Source of the DNA: Chloroflexota bacterium
GTDB taxonomy: Bacteria; Chloroflexota; Dehalococcoidia; Lucifugimonadales; QGNO01
DNA length: 50,537 nucleotides
NCBI GenBank assembly: GCA_003228195.2
Contig: QGNO01000011.1
Location: forward strand, 5,001 to 55,537
Reading direction: 5' to 3'
This document shows, one piece after another, positions 41,578-50,413 of this stretch. Under the pieces are notes generated by a model. That model did no database searches. It worked only from the letters and a program-made list of their open reading frames with translations, and had not been told where the DNA came from. The position numbers were made by a program, and so were the translations under genes. Numbering within the stretch: position 1 is the stretch's first letter; the number at the start of each line of letters is the position of its first letter.

Positions 41578-42606
41578 ATGGCAAATGACAAACTACCATT
41601 AGTCTGGCTTTTGGGAACTGGTGGCACTATCGCACAGTGGGGTTCGCCCCGCCTCACTTATGTTGAATACGGGACAGGAGAGTATCTGGACGTCCATCAA
41701 AATCTTGAACGAATTCCCGAAATCACCCAGTTTGTTCGTACAAAAGCAGAGCATTTATGGAATGTGGGCAGTGGCATTAAAACAAGCGAATTATTACCTC
41801 TCGCTAAGAAAATCAATGCTTTGATGCAAGACCCGGAAGTATCTGGTGTAGTAGTCACACACGGTACATACTCTATGGAAGAAACGACTTACTGGCTCCA
41901 TCTGACTGTGAAAAGCGAAAAACCCGTGGTAGTAACTGGAACCCAACGTCCGCCCTCAGCCATGGGAACAGATGCTGACAACAATCTGTTTGATGCACTC
42001 ATATTGGCCGGCTCCGACGAGGCGCGAGGGAAAGGGGCACTGTTAATGTTCAACAATGAAATTCAAGCTGGGAGAGAGGTGACAAAAACTAACTCCCATA
42101 GACTAGAAACTTTTCAATCGAGAGAGCTTGGCATGCTCGGATACGTTGATTCAGACCTTAAGGTAAAATTTTATCGCCAATCTACTCGAAAACACACTTA
42201 TCAAACCGAATTCAACGTGGCCAACTTGGAAGACCTGCCCAGAGTTGACATCGTTTATGCTTACCAAGATTCAGACGGAGTGGCGGTCAAAGCTTTTGTT
42301 GAAGCCGGAGCCAAAGGAATAGTCTTAGCGGGAGGTCAAGCAGGTGGTGGCCTGAGTGGACCTCCTACAGGAGGTTTTCAAAGAGCGGGCGGCAAGGCCT
42401 TAGAAGAAGCCAGAGCTAAAGGAGTCATGATTGTAGCTACAAACCGTAACGGCGCCGGTCAAATGATTCGCTCATCTCAACAAGTGGAACATGGAGTCAT
42501 AGCCGGTGACAATCTCAGCGCACAAAAGGCCAGAATCCTCCTTCGTCTCGCGTTGACAAAAACTGACGACCCAGAGGACATTCAAAGGATGTTCGACACT
42601 TATTAG
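41578..42606 (+). CDS. asparaginase family protein with altered catalytic pair
   Basis: 342 residues of the type I/II L-asparaginase fold. Present: nucleophile loop G-T-G-G-T-I-A (T14/T17), V-V-T-H-G-T near residue 97, and lysine K170 in E-V-T-K-T-N. In E. coli AnsB the second threonine is followed by Asp (T89-D90); here the same position is T97-Y98 (T-H-G-T-Y-S-M-E-E-T). This Asp contacts the substrate amino group, so the enzyme may use a different amide or be inactive. AGGAGGTG-like ribosome site upstream. Cytoplasmic, no signal peptide. Confidence 0.85.
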   Translation: MANDKLPLVWLLGTGGTIAQWGSPRLTYVEYGTGEYLDVHQNLERIPEITQFVRTKAEHLWNVGSGIKTSELLPLAKKINALMQDPEVSGVVVTHGTYSMEETTYWLHLTVKSEKPVVVTGTQRPPSAMGTDADNNLFDALILAGSDEARGKGALLMFNNEIQAGREVTKTNSHRLETFQSRELGMLGYVDSDLKVKFYRQSTRKHTYQTEFNVANLEDLPRVDIVYAYQDSDGVAVKAFVEAGAKGIVLAGGQAGGGLSGPPTGGFQRAGGKALEEARAKGVMIVATNRNGAGQMIRSSQQVEHGVIAGDNLSAQKARILLRLALTKTDDPEDIQRMFDTY

Positions 42607-42679
42607 AAGCCTCCAATTGATAAAAAGCAGTTTGATAAGTTGGGGGGCCAGATACTATCGACATATCTAGAAGGTAACA

Positions 42680-43885
42680 ATGCGTTTTTATGAACATGAG
42701 GCAAAATCACTGCTGAAACTACACGGATTACCAGTGCCTGAAGGGAAGGTGGCCAAGACTGACTCCGAAGTTGAGGAAATCTCTCGCGAAATCACTGGCC
42801 CTGTTGTAATAAAATCTCAAGTTCTAAGTGGTGGACGGATGAAGGCTGGCGGCATAAAGTTTGCTGACACCCCGTCTGAAGCGAAGGTCGCCGCCTCAAC
42901 AATCCTCGGATTGCAAATTCGGGGGCAATTGCCTCAATCCCTATTGGTAGAGAGGAAAATTGCCACGGTCAACGAATATTATCTGGGTGTCACCTATGAC
43001 GCTATCGCAAAAAGCCCCATTATATTATTCAGTGACATGGGCGGCATTGATATAGAGGAGGTAGCCAACACTTATCCTCAACATCTCGCTCGTACACACC
43101 TCTCAAACATTGAACCGTTCTCTGACTATAAGGCTAAGGAAATCATTTCATCCCTTGGATTAACTGGTAGTGACCTTATGAAGCTGACTAGCATATTGGT
43201 TAAATTGGTGACTCTTTTCCGACGGTACGACCTGACGCTAGCTGAAATTAACCCCTTGGGCAAGCTAAGTACCGGCGAATTGGTATCACTAGACTGTCAT
43301 GTTGATATGGAGGATGAATCAACAAGTCGACAACTTGCCTTACTAAACGAACTAAGTATTCCTGCAACAGAGGTGCGTCAAGGACGGCCTGCAACAGATT
43401 TCGAAGTGCGCGGAATGGAGGTCGACTCCATCGACCCACGGGGAGTTGCCGGGCGAGTAGTGGAATTCGACGGAAATATTGGACTGGTTATCGGTGCCGG
43501 CGGGGGTAGCCTAACATTATTCGATGCCATAAGAAACCATGGCGGACAGGCAGCTAACTATTGCGAAATAGGTGGTAATCCAAGTGTCAGAAAGGCTTAC
43601 GAACTAACAAAGCTTATATTGAATAAACCAGGGGTAGCAAAAATTGCAGTCATGATGAATGTAGTTAGCAACACTCGAGTCGATATTATGGCTCGCGGAG
43701 TCATAAAAGCTGTAGTTGATGAGGGTCATGACCCAGCTGAAAAAATTGCGATATTTAGAATACCTGGCTCGTGGGAATCCGAAGGTTTCAAGATTTTGAC
43801 CAAGTACGGCGTAGACTTTGTCGACAGGAGTGTATCGTTGGACGAAGCGGCATTGAGAGCCGTAAATAAGGTAAAAGCAAAATAA
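42680..43885 (+). CDS. sucC: succinate-CoA ligase (ADP-forming) subunit beta-like
   Basis: A 401-residue ATP-grasp protein of the SucC family: N-terminal F-Y-E-H-E-A-K-S-L-L-K-L-H-G-L-P-V-P, K-S-Q-V-L-S-G-G-R-M-K-A-G-G-I-K-F, and L-A-E-I-N-P-L. The C-terminal CoA-binding part has A-N-Y-C-E-I-G-G-N-P-S. It joins SucD to convert succinate plus CoA plus ATP to succinyl-CoA, or a related dicarboxylate such as malate (malate-CoA ligase is close in sequence). It starts a sucC-sucD-ferredoxin unit, 73 bp after the asparaginase gene. Confidence 0.88.
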   Translation: MRFYEHEAKSLLKLHGLPVPEGKVAKTDSEVEEISREITGPVVIKSQVLSGGRMKAGGIKFADTPSEAKVAASTILGLQIRGQLPQSLLVERKIATVNEYYLGVTYDAIAKSPIILFSDMGGIDIEEVANTYPQHLARTHLSNIEPFSDYKAKEIISSLGLTGSDLMKLTSILVKLVTLFRRYDLTLAEINPLGKLSTGELVSLDCHVDMEDESTSRQLALLNELSIPATEVRQGRPATDFEVRGMEVDSIDPRGVAGRVVEFDGNIGLVIGAGGGSLTLFDAIRNHGGQAANYCEIGGNPSVRKAYELTKLILNKPGVAKIAVMMNVVSNTRVDIMARGVIKAVVDEGHDPAEKIAIFRIPGSWESEGFKILTKYGVDFVDRSVSLDEAALRAVNKVKAK

Positions 43886-43886
43886 C

Positions 43887-44798
43887 ATGTCAATTTTAAT
43901 CGATCGCGATTTCAAATTTATAATCCAGGGCATCACGGGCAGAGAAGCAGTAAATATGACTCGGGAGTGTCTCGACTACGGATCCCAAGTAGTAGCAGGA
44001 GTCACTCCGGGCAGGAAAGGGAGGGATGTTTACGGGGTTCCTGTATTCGATACCGTTAAACAAATAACCGAGCAGATGTCGGTGGACGGCTCGGTAGTCA
44101 CTGTTCCAGCCGCATTCGCTTACGACGCAGTACTTGAGGCCATAGACGCAGGAATTCAGTTGATCGTGGTAGTAACGGAGCGCATTCCAAGAGCCGACGT
44201 GGCTCAATTAATTGAGCTTGCCCGCATGCGTGGAGCCCGCATTATCGGACCCAATTGCTTGGGAATAATTTCACCTGGGAAAGGAAAAATGGGGGGGATT
44301 GGGGGCACTGCAATAGATACTAAAAAAGCATACGCTTCCGGTTACGTAGGTGTAATGTCACGGAGCGGTGGCATGACTACAGAAATATGTAACACTTTGA
44401 CCGCTTATGGGCTTGGTCAAAGCACGGCAATCAGCATAGGAGGTGATCCGATAATCGGCAGTACATACGCTGAATTGCTACCCTTATTTGAAGCTGATCC
44501 TGAGACTAAAGCTTTGGTGGTCTATTCTGAACCAGGCGGCCCTATGGATTCTCAGCTAGCGGAATACGTTAAAAATACAAATAGTTCTCTACCTATTGTG
44601 GCATTTATGGCAGGGCGTTTTATGGATGAAATGCCTGGCATGAGATTTGGGCACGCAGGCACAATCGTGGAAGGGAAACGAGATACTGCCATAGAAAAGA
44701 TTCGTCTACTGGAAGAAGCGGGTATAAAAGTCGCTGAAAACATCTCCGAAATACCAAACCTTGTTAAATCGGCTATCAAGGCCAATCGTAAAGGATAA
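43887..44798 (+). CDS. sucD: succinate-CoA ligase subunit alpha-like
   Basis: A 303-residue protein with a CoA-binding Rossmann fold ([17 protein letters not shown]) and the phosphohistidine H256 in [10 protein letters not shown]. The motif G-P-N-C-L-G-I is also typical. It is the catalytic partner of the preceding SucC-like gene (1-bp gap between stop and ATG). Whether the substrate is succinate or another acid is not evident. Confidence 0.9.
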   Translation: MSILIDRDFKFIIQGITGREAVNMTRECLDYGSQVVAGVTPGRKGRDVYGVPVFDTVKQITEQMSVDGSVVTVPAAFAYDAVLEAIDAGIQLIVVVTERIPRADVAQLIELARMRGARIIGPNCLGIISPGKGKMGGIGGTAIDTKKAYASGYVGVMSRSGGMTTEICNTLTAYGLGQSTAISIGGDPIIGSTYAELLPLFEADPETKALVVYSEPGGPMDSQLAEYVKNTNSSLPIVAFMAGRFMDEMPGMRFGHAGTIVEGKRDTAIEKIRLLEEAGIKVAENISEIPNLVKSAIKANRKG

Positions 44799-44800
44799 AT

Positions 44801-45013
44801 ATGTTTATCAAAGTGCGGATAACGCCAGGTACCATCTCCGGTCGCGATCTAGTAAAGAAATTGGTCGAGGTATGCCCCGTTGATATATTCGCTGAGGATG
44901 AAGGTGATTTGCTGATAGTCGAAGAAAATCAAGACGAATGCACCCTCTGTAACCTATGTATTGAAGCCGCCCCCGAAGGCGCGGTGCAAATCATAAAACT
45001 TTACGAAGATTAA
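44801..45013 (+). CDS. single-cluster 4Fe-4S ferredoxin-like protein
   Basis: A 70-residue protein with C25 in V-C-P-V-D-I-F and C47, C50, C53 in E-C-T-L-C-N-L-C. The pattern fits one [4Fe-4S] cluster bound by C47, C50, C53 and the remote C25, with the second site lost: the position expected for the fourth Cys of the last motif (C-I-E-A-C-P) is Ala57 (C-I-E-A-A-P). An N-terminal strand region precedes it. It begins 2 bp after sucD on the same strand, so it is probably co-translated. What electron partner it serves is unknown. Confidence 0.8.
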   Translation: MFIKVRITPGTISGRDLVKKLVEVCPVDIFAEDEGDLLIVEENQDECTLCNLCIEAAPEGAVQIIKLYED

Positions 45014-45024
45014 TAAGCCTGGCA

Positions 45025-47142
45025 TCAAGATTTTCGGCTAGGTGTAATATAGATATTTCCATAATCATCAACCCTGCCAACATAACCAGGGTTGATTACA
45101 GTCGTAGCATCCAGTTGTTCGATCACTGCAGGGCCGTCGATCACGTTCGATCCCAGCAGCTTCACACGATCGTATATGCTGCAGGCTAGTGAGCCGTCAA
45201 CTTTTTTGAAATACACCTCTCTAACGCCTATACAACTCTTCGAACTGTCCTCACTGCCCTTCCTGATTTTTCTCACTTTCAGTTTTGGCGATTTTGCATA
45301 AGCGTGAATGCGGAAACTCACAACTTCCAACGGATCCGTGTCACTAGAGTGTGCATACATTTGTTGGTGCAATCTTATGAATTTCAACCTTGCCTCTTCC
45401 AATTCAACTTCTGTCTCGGGATATTGGTCCAAATCTACCGTTAATTCCCAATTTTGACCCACATAACGAATGTCCATAGATCTAGTAATCATTCTGACAT
45501 CATTGCTGATCCCTTCACTGTTTAGCCAAGTCACAGCCCTGTCTTCCAATGTTTTGAAGGCACCCAGCATTCCCTCCAAGTTGCCTGCATTCCATCTGGT
45601 GACCTGAGTTCGGACAAATTCGTTCGACACCTGAGCCTGGCACAAGCCCTGTGCAGAAAAAAGTCCAGGAAATCTGGGAATTACAACTTCCTGGATTCCT
45701 AATGCATCAGCTAAATCGTTGGCGTGAAGGGGTCCAGCTCCGCCAAAAGCAACCAAAGTAAAATCCCTGGGATCGAAACCCCTCTGCACAGAAACAACGC
45801 GAAGTATCCCTTCCATTTGGGCGTTAGCGACCTCAACGATGCCTTGGGCAGCCTGAAAAGCCGTCATGCCGAGTTTGTTGGCTATTTCGGCCACAATGGC
45901 AACTTTGGCGTTAACAGGATCTATGAGCACCTCTCCACCCAAAGCCTGATCCGGACTAATTTTTCCAAGAACTACCTGCGCGTCGGTTACAGTTGGGAGC
46001 TTGCCTCCACGCCCATAGCTAGCAGGACCAGGAATTGCTCCAGCACTTTGCGGTCCAACCTTTAAAACACCGGCCGAATCGACCCATGATATGCTTCCTC
46101 CACCCGCACTGCATTCAACCAAATCGATCATTGCAGTTCTCACGGGATAACCTCTGCTTCTAGTAGTAAACGCCCCATGTTGCTCAGTTCCTACTTCGAA
46201 TTCGAAGGCAAGCCGAGGCGAGGCATCCTCCATCAAACTAGCCTTTGCAGTTGTCCCACCCATATCAAATGAAACTAGATTGCTCCGCCCTAATAATCGC
46301 CCTAACTCAGCGGCTGCGACTACTCCAGCAGCAGGCCCAGATTCGGTAGTAGTGTGAGCATTATTTATAGCAGTGCCAGCCCCTACCAAACCGCCAGCAG
46401 ATTCCATAATGTAAAGCTTGGAAGTCGAAGGAAACATCATTGTGAGATCGTGCTCCAACTTCTTTATATAACCCTGTAGTACTGGCGCCAAATAGGCGGC
46501 TACGGCGACCGTGCTGGCACGTTCGAATTCCCTGAATTCCGCTGCGATTCCAGAGGAAACAGACACGAATCCCTCTATGCCTGCTAGCTTAAATTCCTCT
46601 TCGATAATCGCCTTAGCCCTAATTTCGTGGGAATTATTGATAAAAGAAAACAAAAAACAAACCCCTATTGCATTTACACCTTCCTCAATCAACTCTCGGG
46701 CAACATTTCGGCATTCTGCTTCACTCAACGGGTTGATTACAGTTCCATCAATAGCGATTCTTTCATCAACTTCTTTCCTCAAATATCGAGGAACTAGCGG
46801 TTCCGCTCTATCGACCGTGAAATCGAACTGGTCAGGCTCTACCTGCCTTCCTATTTCGAGAATGTCACGGAATCCCCTGGTAGAAATGAATCCGAGCATA
46901 GCCCCTTTCCGCTCCAAAAGTGCGTTACTGCAAACGGTAGTACCATGAGCAACATACGGGATGTGAGGACTTTTCGCCTCAAGTTGTTTAGCCATTCGTT
47001 GAATCCCTTGGATAAAGCACTCACTCAAATCTCCTGGTGTTGTAGGTATCTTAATAACAGACATTTCACCGGTCCGTTCATCGTACCAAAGGTGATCCGT
47101 AAATGTGCCTCCTATATCAACTCCCACTCTAAAATTAGTCAC
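45025..47142 (-). CDS. hyuA: hydantoinase/oxoprolinase family protein, subunit A
   Basis: A 705-residue ASKHA-fold protein with the N-terminal G-V-D-I-G-G-T-F-T-D phosphate loop and the segment M-G-G-T-T-A-K-A. Family members (HyuA, 5-oxoprolinase N-part, acetone carboxylase beta) hydrolyse or activate cyclic amides and related substrates with ATP. It works with HyuB, whose stop overlaps this GTG start by 8 bp. The exact substrate cannot be stated; N-methylhydantoin, hydantoin and oxoproline are candidates. Confidence 0.92.
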   Translation of the reverse strand: MTNFRVGVDIGGTFTDHLWYDERTGEMSVIKIPTTPGDLSECFIQGIQRMAKQLEAKSPHIPYVAHGTTVCSNALLERKGAMLGFISTRGFRDILEIGRQVEPDQFDFTVDRAEPLVPRYLRKEVDERIAIDGTVINPLSEAECRNVARELIEEGVNAIGVCFLFSFINNSHEIRAKAIIEEEFKLAGIEGFVSVSSGIAAEFREFERASTVAVAAYLAPVLQGYIKKLEHDLTMMFPSTSKLYIMESAGGLVGAGTAINNAHTTTESGPAAGVVAAAELGRLLGRSNLVSFDMGGTTAKASLMEDASPRLAFEFEVGTEQHGAFTTRSRGYPVRTAMIDLVECSAGGGSISWVDSAGVLKVGPQSAGAIPGPASYGRGGKLPTVTDAQVVLGKISPDQALGGEVLIDPVNAKVAIVAEIANKLGMTAFQAAQGIVEVANAQMEGILRVVSVQRGFDPRDFTLVAFGGAGPLHANDLADALGIQEVVIPRFPGLFSAQGLCQAQVSNEFVRTQVTRWNAGNLEGMLGAFKTLEDRAVTWLNSEGISNDVRMITRSMDIRYVGQNWELTVDLDQYPETEVELEEARLKFIRLHQQMYAHSSDTDPLEVVSFRIHAYAKSPKLKVRKIRKGSEDSSKSCIGVREVYFKKVDGSLACSIYDRVKLLGSNVIDGPAVIEQLDATTVINPGYVGRVDDYGNIYITPSRKS

Positions 47143-48886
47143 CTGCTATTCCTTTGGCTCTCAATGATTCAGTTTCGCTCTCGTTAACAGCCCAACTTTT
47201 TGCATCGATCACGACCCCATAGATATCTGCCGCTCTCCAGATAGATACCTTTCCGTTACGAACGTCGGCTAAAACACTTAATGGGTTTCTTTTAAGTGGA
47301 TCTCCGTACCCTCCTCCACCTCCCGCAAGCACAGTAACAACATCACCTTTAGTCAACGGATAGTTAGAGGTTTCCCTTGGTAGCACTATAGGATTGTCCG
47401 AATCGTAGTTCAAAATCAGTTTCGACACGGCACCGGGTTTTCCATCCGATACCCCTGGTGCCGGTTTCTTATGCCTATTAGAGTGAGTTGCTAGATATAC
47501 GTCCTGCAATACCTCCCAGTCCTGCCTCACTCCCAAGCCACCTCGATAAGTCCCTGCCCCCTCCGAGTCTGTAATATACTCAAGTCTTAGACCTCTAACT
47601 GGATATTGCAATTCCATTGGCTCAACGGGTAGATTCAACACCTCGTGGACAGAATCGATACCATCTTTATACGTGCGGGCTCCACCACCGCCACCAACAG
47701 TCTGGTAATGAATAAAATATCTGTCACCTTCTTTGTTGGAAAAACCAACCCCGTGGACTCCATGCCAGGGCGCCCTTGATTTCGCAGGAAAAGCATCCAT
47801 AACCGCTGCAAGAATTGAGTCCCTTACAAGATATGTTGTCTCAGTACGTGCCCCTACAGCTGCAGGAGGTTTTGCATTAATGAGAGAATTTTCTGGCATC
47901 ACCACAGTGAACGGCCTCAGAAATCCTGCATTTATAGGAACGGTCTCGTCAACCAATAGATTCCTAAATACACCAATGACCATCTGCCAAGTCCCATGAC
48001 CAGCCACATTTATGCCCCACCTAGCGGGTGGTCCACTCCCTGTGAAATCGACGATTATGTTTGGCTTTGGCTTATGTTGAATGCATACTTGGACTTTTAC
48101 TGGTATAGGATCATCACTACCTAAATCGTCATCAAGGTAGTCAGTAGCACACCAACTTCCTTCTGGCCCATTCAAAATAGCTTTCTCTAGTCGAGTTTCC
48201 GAATAATCTATTAAGGCACGCATATACGTAATTAAATCATCTACACCGAATCTCTCAGCAAGTTCGTGAATCCTCCGCTCGGCGATTTGCAAAGCCGCTA
48301 GGTGAGCTCTTATGTCAGCAGCTCGCTCATGCGGGCCTCTCATATTCGACAGCATTATTTCGTAAATATCTTCGTTAAATTTACCGCCCTGATACAAAGC
48401 GACCGGGGGGATCCGCAAACCTTCCTGATAAATCTCTGTTGCGTCTCCTACTACGCCCTGCGCCGGCGCTTTTCCGCCGACATCAGCCCAATGACCTTGA
48501 TTACAAACGAAACAAAGGAGTTTTCCATGGTAGAACACTGGCTTCAAAAACGACATGTCGGGTAAGTGAGTGGGCCCACCCAAATAGGGGTCATTCATCA
48601 CGAATACGTCACCATCCTGGATGGTGGAACCAAATTTTTCAAGGATGCGGGCTCCAACTGGACCATATCCAGAATTGTTATACTGGCCGCCGGAAAATCT
48701 GCCACCGCAAAACGGCTGACCTTCATGATCTAAAAGCCAAGCGGAGCAGTCCTTTCGTTCCTTTATATTTGTAGAGTATGCAGATCGAACCAATATCGCC
48801 TGCGATTCGTCACACAATGACATGAACGCATTTAACACTATCTCCATGGCAACTGGATCCACATTCAAAAAATGACGTGATTTCAA
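47135..48886 (-). CDS. hyuB: hydantoinase/oxoprolinase family protein, subunit B
   Basis: A 583-residue HyuB-type protein: D-P-V-A-M-E-I-V-L-N-A-F near the start, S-A-Y-S-T-N-I-K-E-R-K-D-C-S, N-D-P-Y-L-G-G-T-H-L-P-D, and a terminal A-G-G-G-G-G-Y-G-D-P motif. It forms the second subunit with HyuA. The TTG start has AGGAG 6 nt upstream. A perfect TATAAT lies upstream (48980-48985) in the region shared with the divergent MFS gene. Confidence 0.93.
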   Translation of the reverse strand: MKSRHFLNVDPVAMEIVLNAFMSLCDESQAILVRSAYSTNIKERKDCSAWLLDHEGQPFCGGRFSGGQYNNSGYGPVGARILEKFGSTIQDGDVFVMNDPYLGGPTHLPDMSFLKPVFYHGKLLCFVCNQGHWADVGGKAPAQGVVGDATEIYQEGLRIPPVALYQGGKFNEDIYEIMLSNMRGPHERAADIRAHLAALQIAERRIHELAERFGVDDLITYMRALIDYSETRLEKAILNGPEGSWCATDYLDDDLGSDDPIPVKVQVCIQHKPKPNIIVDFTGSGPPARWGINVAGHGTWQMVIGVFRNLLVDETVPINAGFLRPFTVVMPENSLINAKPPAAVGARTETTYLVRDSILAAVMDAFPAKSRAPWHGVHGVGFSNKEGDRYFIHYQTVGGGGGARTYKDGIDSVHEVLNLPVEPMELQYPVRGLRLEYITDSEGAGTYRGGLGVRQDWEVLQDVYLATHSNRHKKPAPGVSDGKPGAVSKLILNYDSDNPIVLPRETSNYPLTKGDVVTVLAGGGGGYGDPLKRNPLSVLADVRNGKVSIWRAADIYGVVIDAKSWAVNESETESLRAKGIAGD

Positions 48887-48950
48887 CTATTTCTCCTGGG
48901 TTCACAACGAAACAAGGTACATGGAAGAACGCGGAGCGTACACTTTGAGA

Positions 48951-48985
48951 TTGACAGCAAGCATTCTCGCCTTGAGTATATTATA
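48951..48985. promoter_or_regulatory. divergent promoter region hyuB / MFS
   Basis: On the minus strand a consensus TATAAT (48980-48985) could serve hyuB, but the -35 is weak. On the plus strand TTGACA (48951-48956) followed after 17 nt by GAGTAT (48974-48979) could serve the MFS gene. Both are partial matches. Confidence 0.3.
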
Positions 48986-49068
48986 GTAATGGTTTTTTTG
49001 TTGGCACTCCAGATTTTCCTATCATTAGTTCCTGTTTTTGATACTGACTTCCTTGGCTCATTTCCAGG

Positions 49069-50337
49069 ATGGTCGACACACACACAATGAGCCAAATCCA
49101 AAAAATACGTAACACTCTGGCTGCTAGGGATTTTCGACTTCTGTTGCTTAGTACATTTCCAGGCGTTATCGGTGAGGTCGCTGACTTCATAGCTCAAGGC
49201 TGGTTAGTTCTTTCCCTAACGCAAGACTCTGCGCTTTGGGTTGGAATCGTTTCAGGCGCGCGCGGAGCAGGGCATATCGGATTCGCCATTTTGGGAGGTG
49301 TTCTGGCCGATCGGTTCCCTCGAAAATTAGTATTGGTAAACCTTAGATTCTTAAGAGCTGTCACTCTCGCGATCCTAGCAATTCTTATATTAACCGGAAA
49401 CGTCGAGCTCTGGCATGTTTTAATAATTGCTTTCATTCAAGGAAGTGCTGATGGATTGATGGCTCCTTCATTTAACGGTCTAATCTACGACACCGTTGGC
49501 CCTACCAAATTGATGAATGCCATCGCATATGTACTGGCTGCATTTCACATCACCTGGGCAATCGGCTCAGTCCTTACTGGACATTTGATCAGTTCATCAG
49601 GCATTTGGGTCGCATATGCACTTGCATCTGTTGCCTTTCTGATCAGCATGGTTTTCCTTAAAATAATGCAAACATCAAATACTGGGCAAGTAGGAGAGGA
49701 GTCTATTCTGCTCAACCTTATTCAAGGCTTTAAGTATGTAGCAAAAAGCACTCCACTCAGGGCTCTCCTACTGCTCAGTGTCCTCACCGAAGCGTTTGGC
49801 TTTTCTTATTTAATAATGTTGCCAGTCATAGCAAAAACGGTATTGCAAGTAGGGCCTACAGGACTTGGTTACTTGACTGCTGCAGGGGGCATAGGCTCCT
49901 TAATAGGGACGGCGGTGGTTGCGGCTCTCAGCGACTACAGAAATAAGTGGAAACTATTAACCATAGGTACCTTGAGTGCAGGAGTGAGCATTCTATTATT
50001 TGCTACATCTCCATGGTACGAACTATCTTTAGTCTTGGTGGGATTTATTGGCTTCTCTTTAGTCTCATACGACGCAGCGATCAATACGCTACTCCAAACA
50101 ATATCCATTGACGAAATGCGCGGGAGAGTTTTAGGGCTTTACGGAATGACCTGGGGTTTTACTCCCGCTGGCGGATTTGCAGCGGGTTCAATAGCAAATA
50201 TTACAGGGGCGCCGGTTGCCATCGGTCTTGGCGCCACGATAATCCTAACATACACCCTGGCAGTTATTGCTAGGATGAACGGCTCTCAAACGCGCGCGCA
50301 AGAAACGTTGGCGGGCACAGATAAAGAATCGACCTAA
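49069..50337 (+). CDS. MFS exporter of the EntS / MFS_3 type
   Basis: A 422-residue transporter with about twelve helices, opening L-A-A-R-D-F-R-L-L-L-L-S-T-F-P and carrying the loop motif G-V-L-A-D-R-F-P-R-K. The second half has A-I-N-T-L-L-Q and M-R-G-R-V-L-G-L-Y, typical of the enterobactin-exporter-like MFS_3 group. The substrate is unknown. It is divergent from the hyu genes. An in-frame ATG at 49087 (M-S-Q-I-Q-K) is an alternative start; neither has a clear ribosome site. Confidence 0.88.
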   Translation: MVDTHTMSQIQKIRNTLAARDFRLLLLSTFPGVIGEVADFIAQGWLVLSLTQDSALWVGIVSGARGAGHIGFAILGGVLADRFPRKLVLVNLRFLRAVTLAILAILILTGNVELWHVLIIAFIQGSADGLMAPSFNGLIYDTVGPTKLMNAIAYVLAAFHITWAIGSVLTGHLISSSGIWVAYALASVAFLISMVFLKIMQTSNTGQVGEESILLNLIQGFKYVAKSTPLRALLLLSVLTEAFGFSYLIMLPVIAKTVLQVGPTGLGYLTAAGGIGSLIGTAVVAALSDYRNKWKLLTIGTLSAGVSILLFATSPWYELSLVLVGFIGFSLVSYDAAINTLLQTISIDEMRGRVLGLYGMTWGFTPAGGFAAGSIANITGAPVAIGLGATIILTYTLAVIARMNGSQTRAQETLAGTDKEST

Positions 50338-50413
50338 TATCTTTGAATAGGTTCTTGCATGATCCGAACGGTACATATAACCTGTTGCAGTAACAAAACT
50401 CAGGGAGGTTAAC

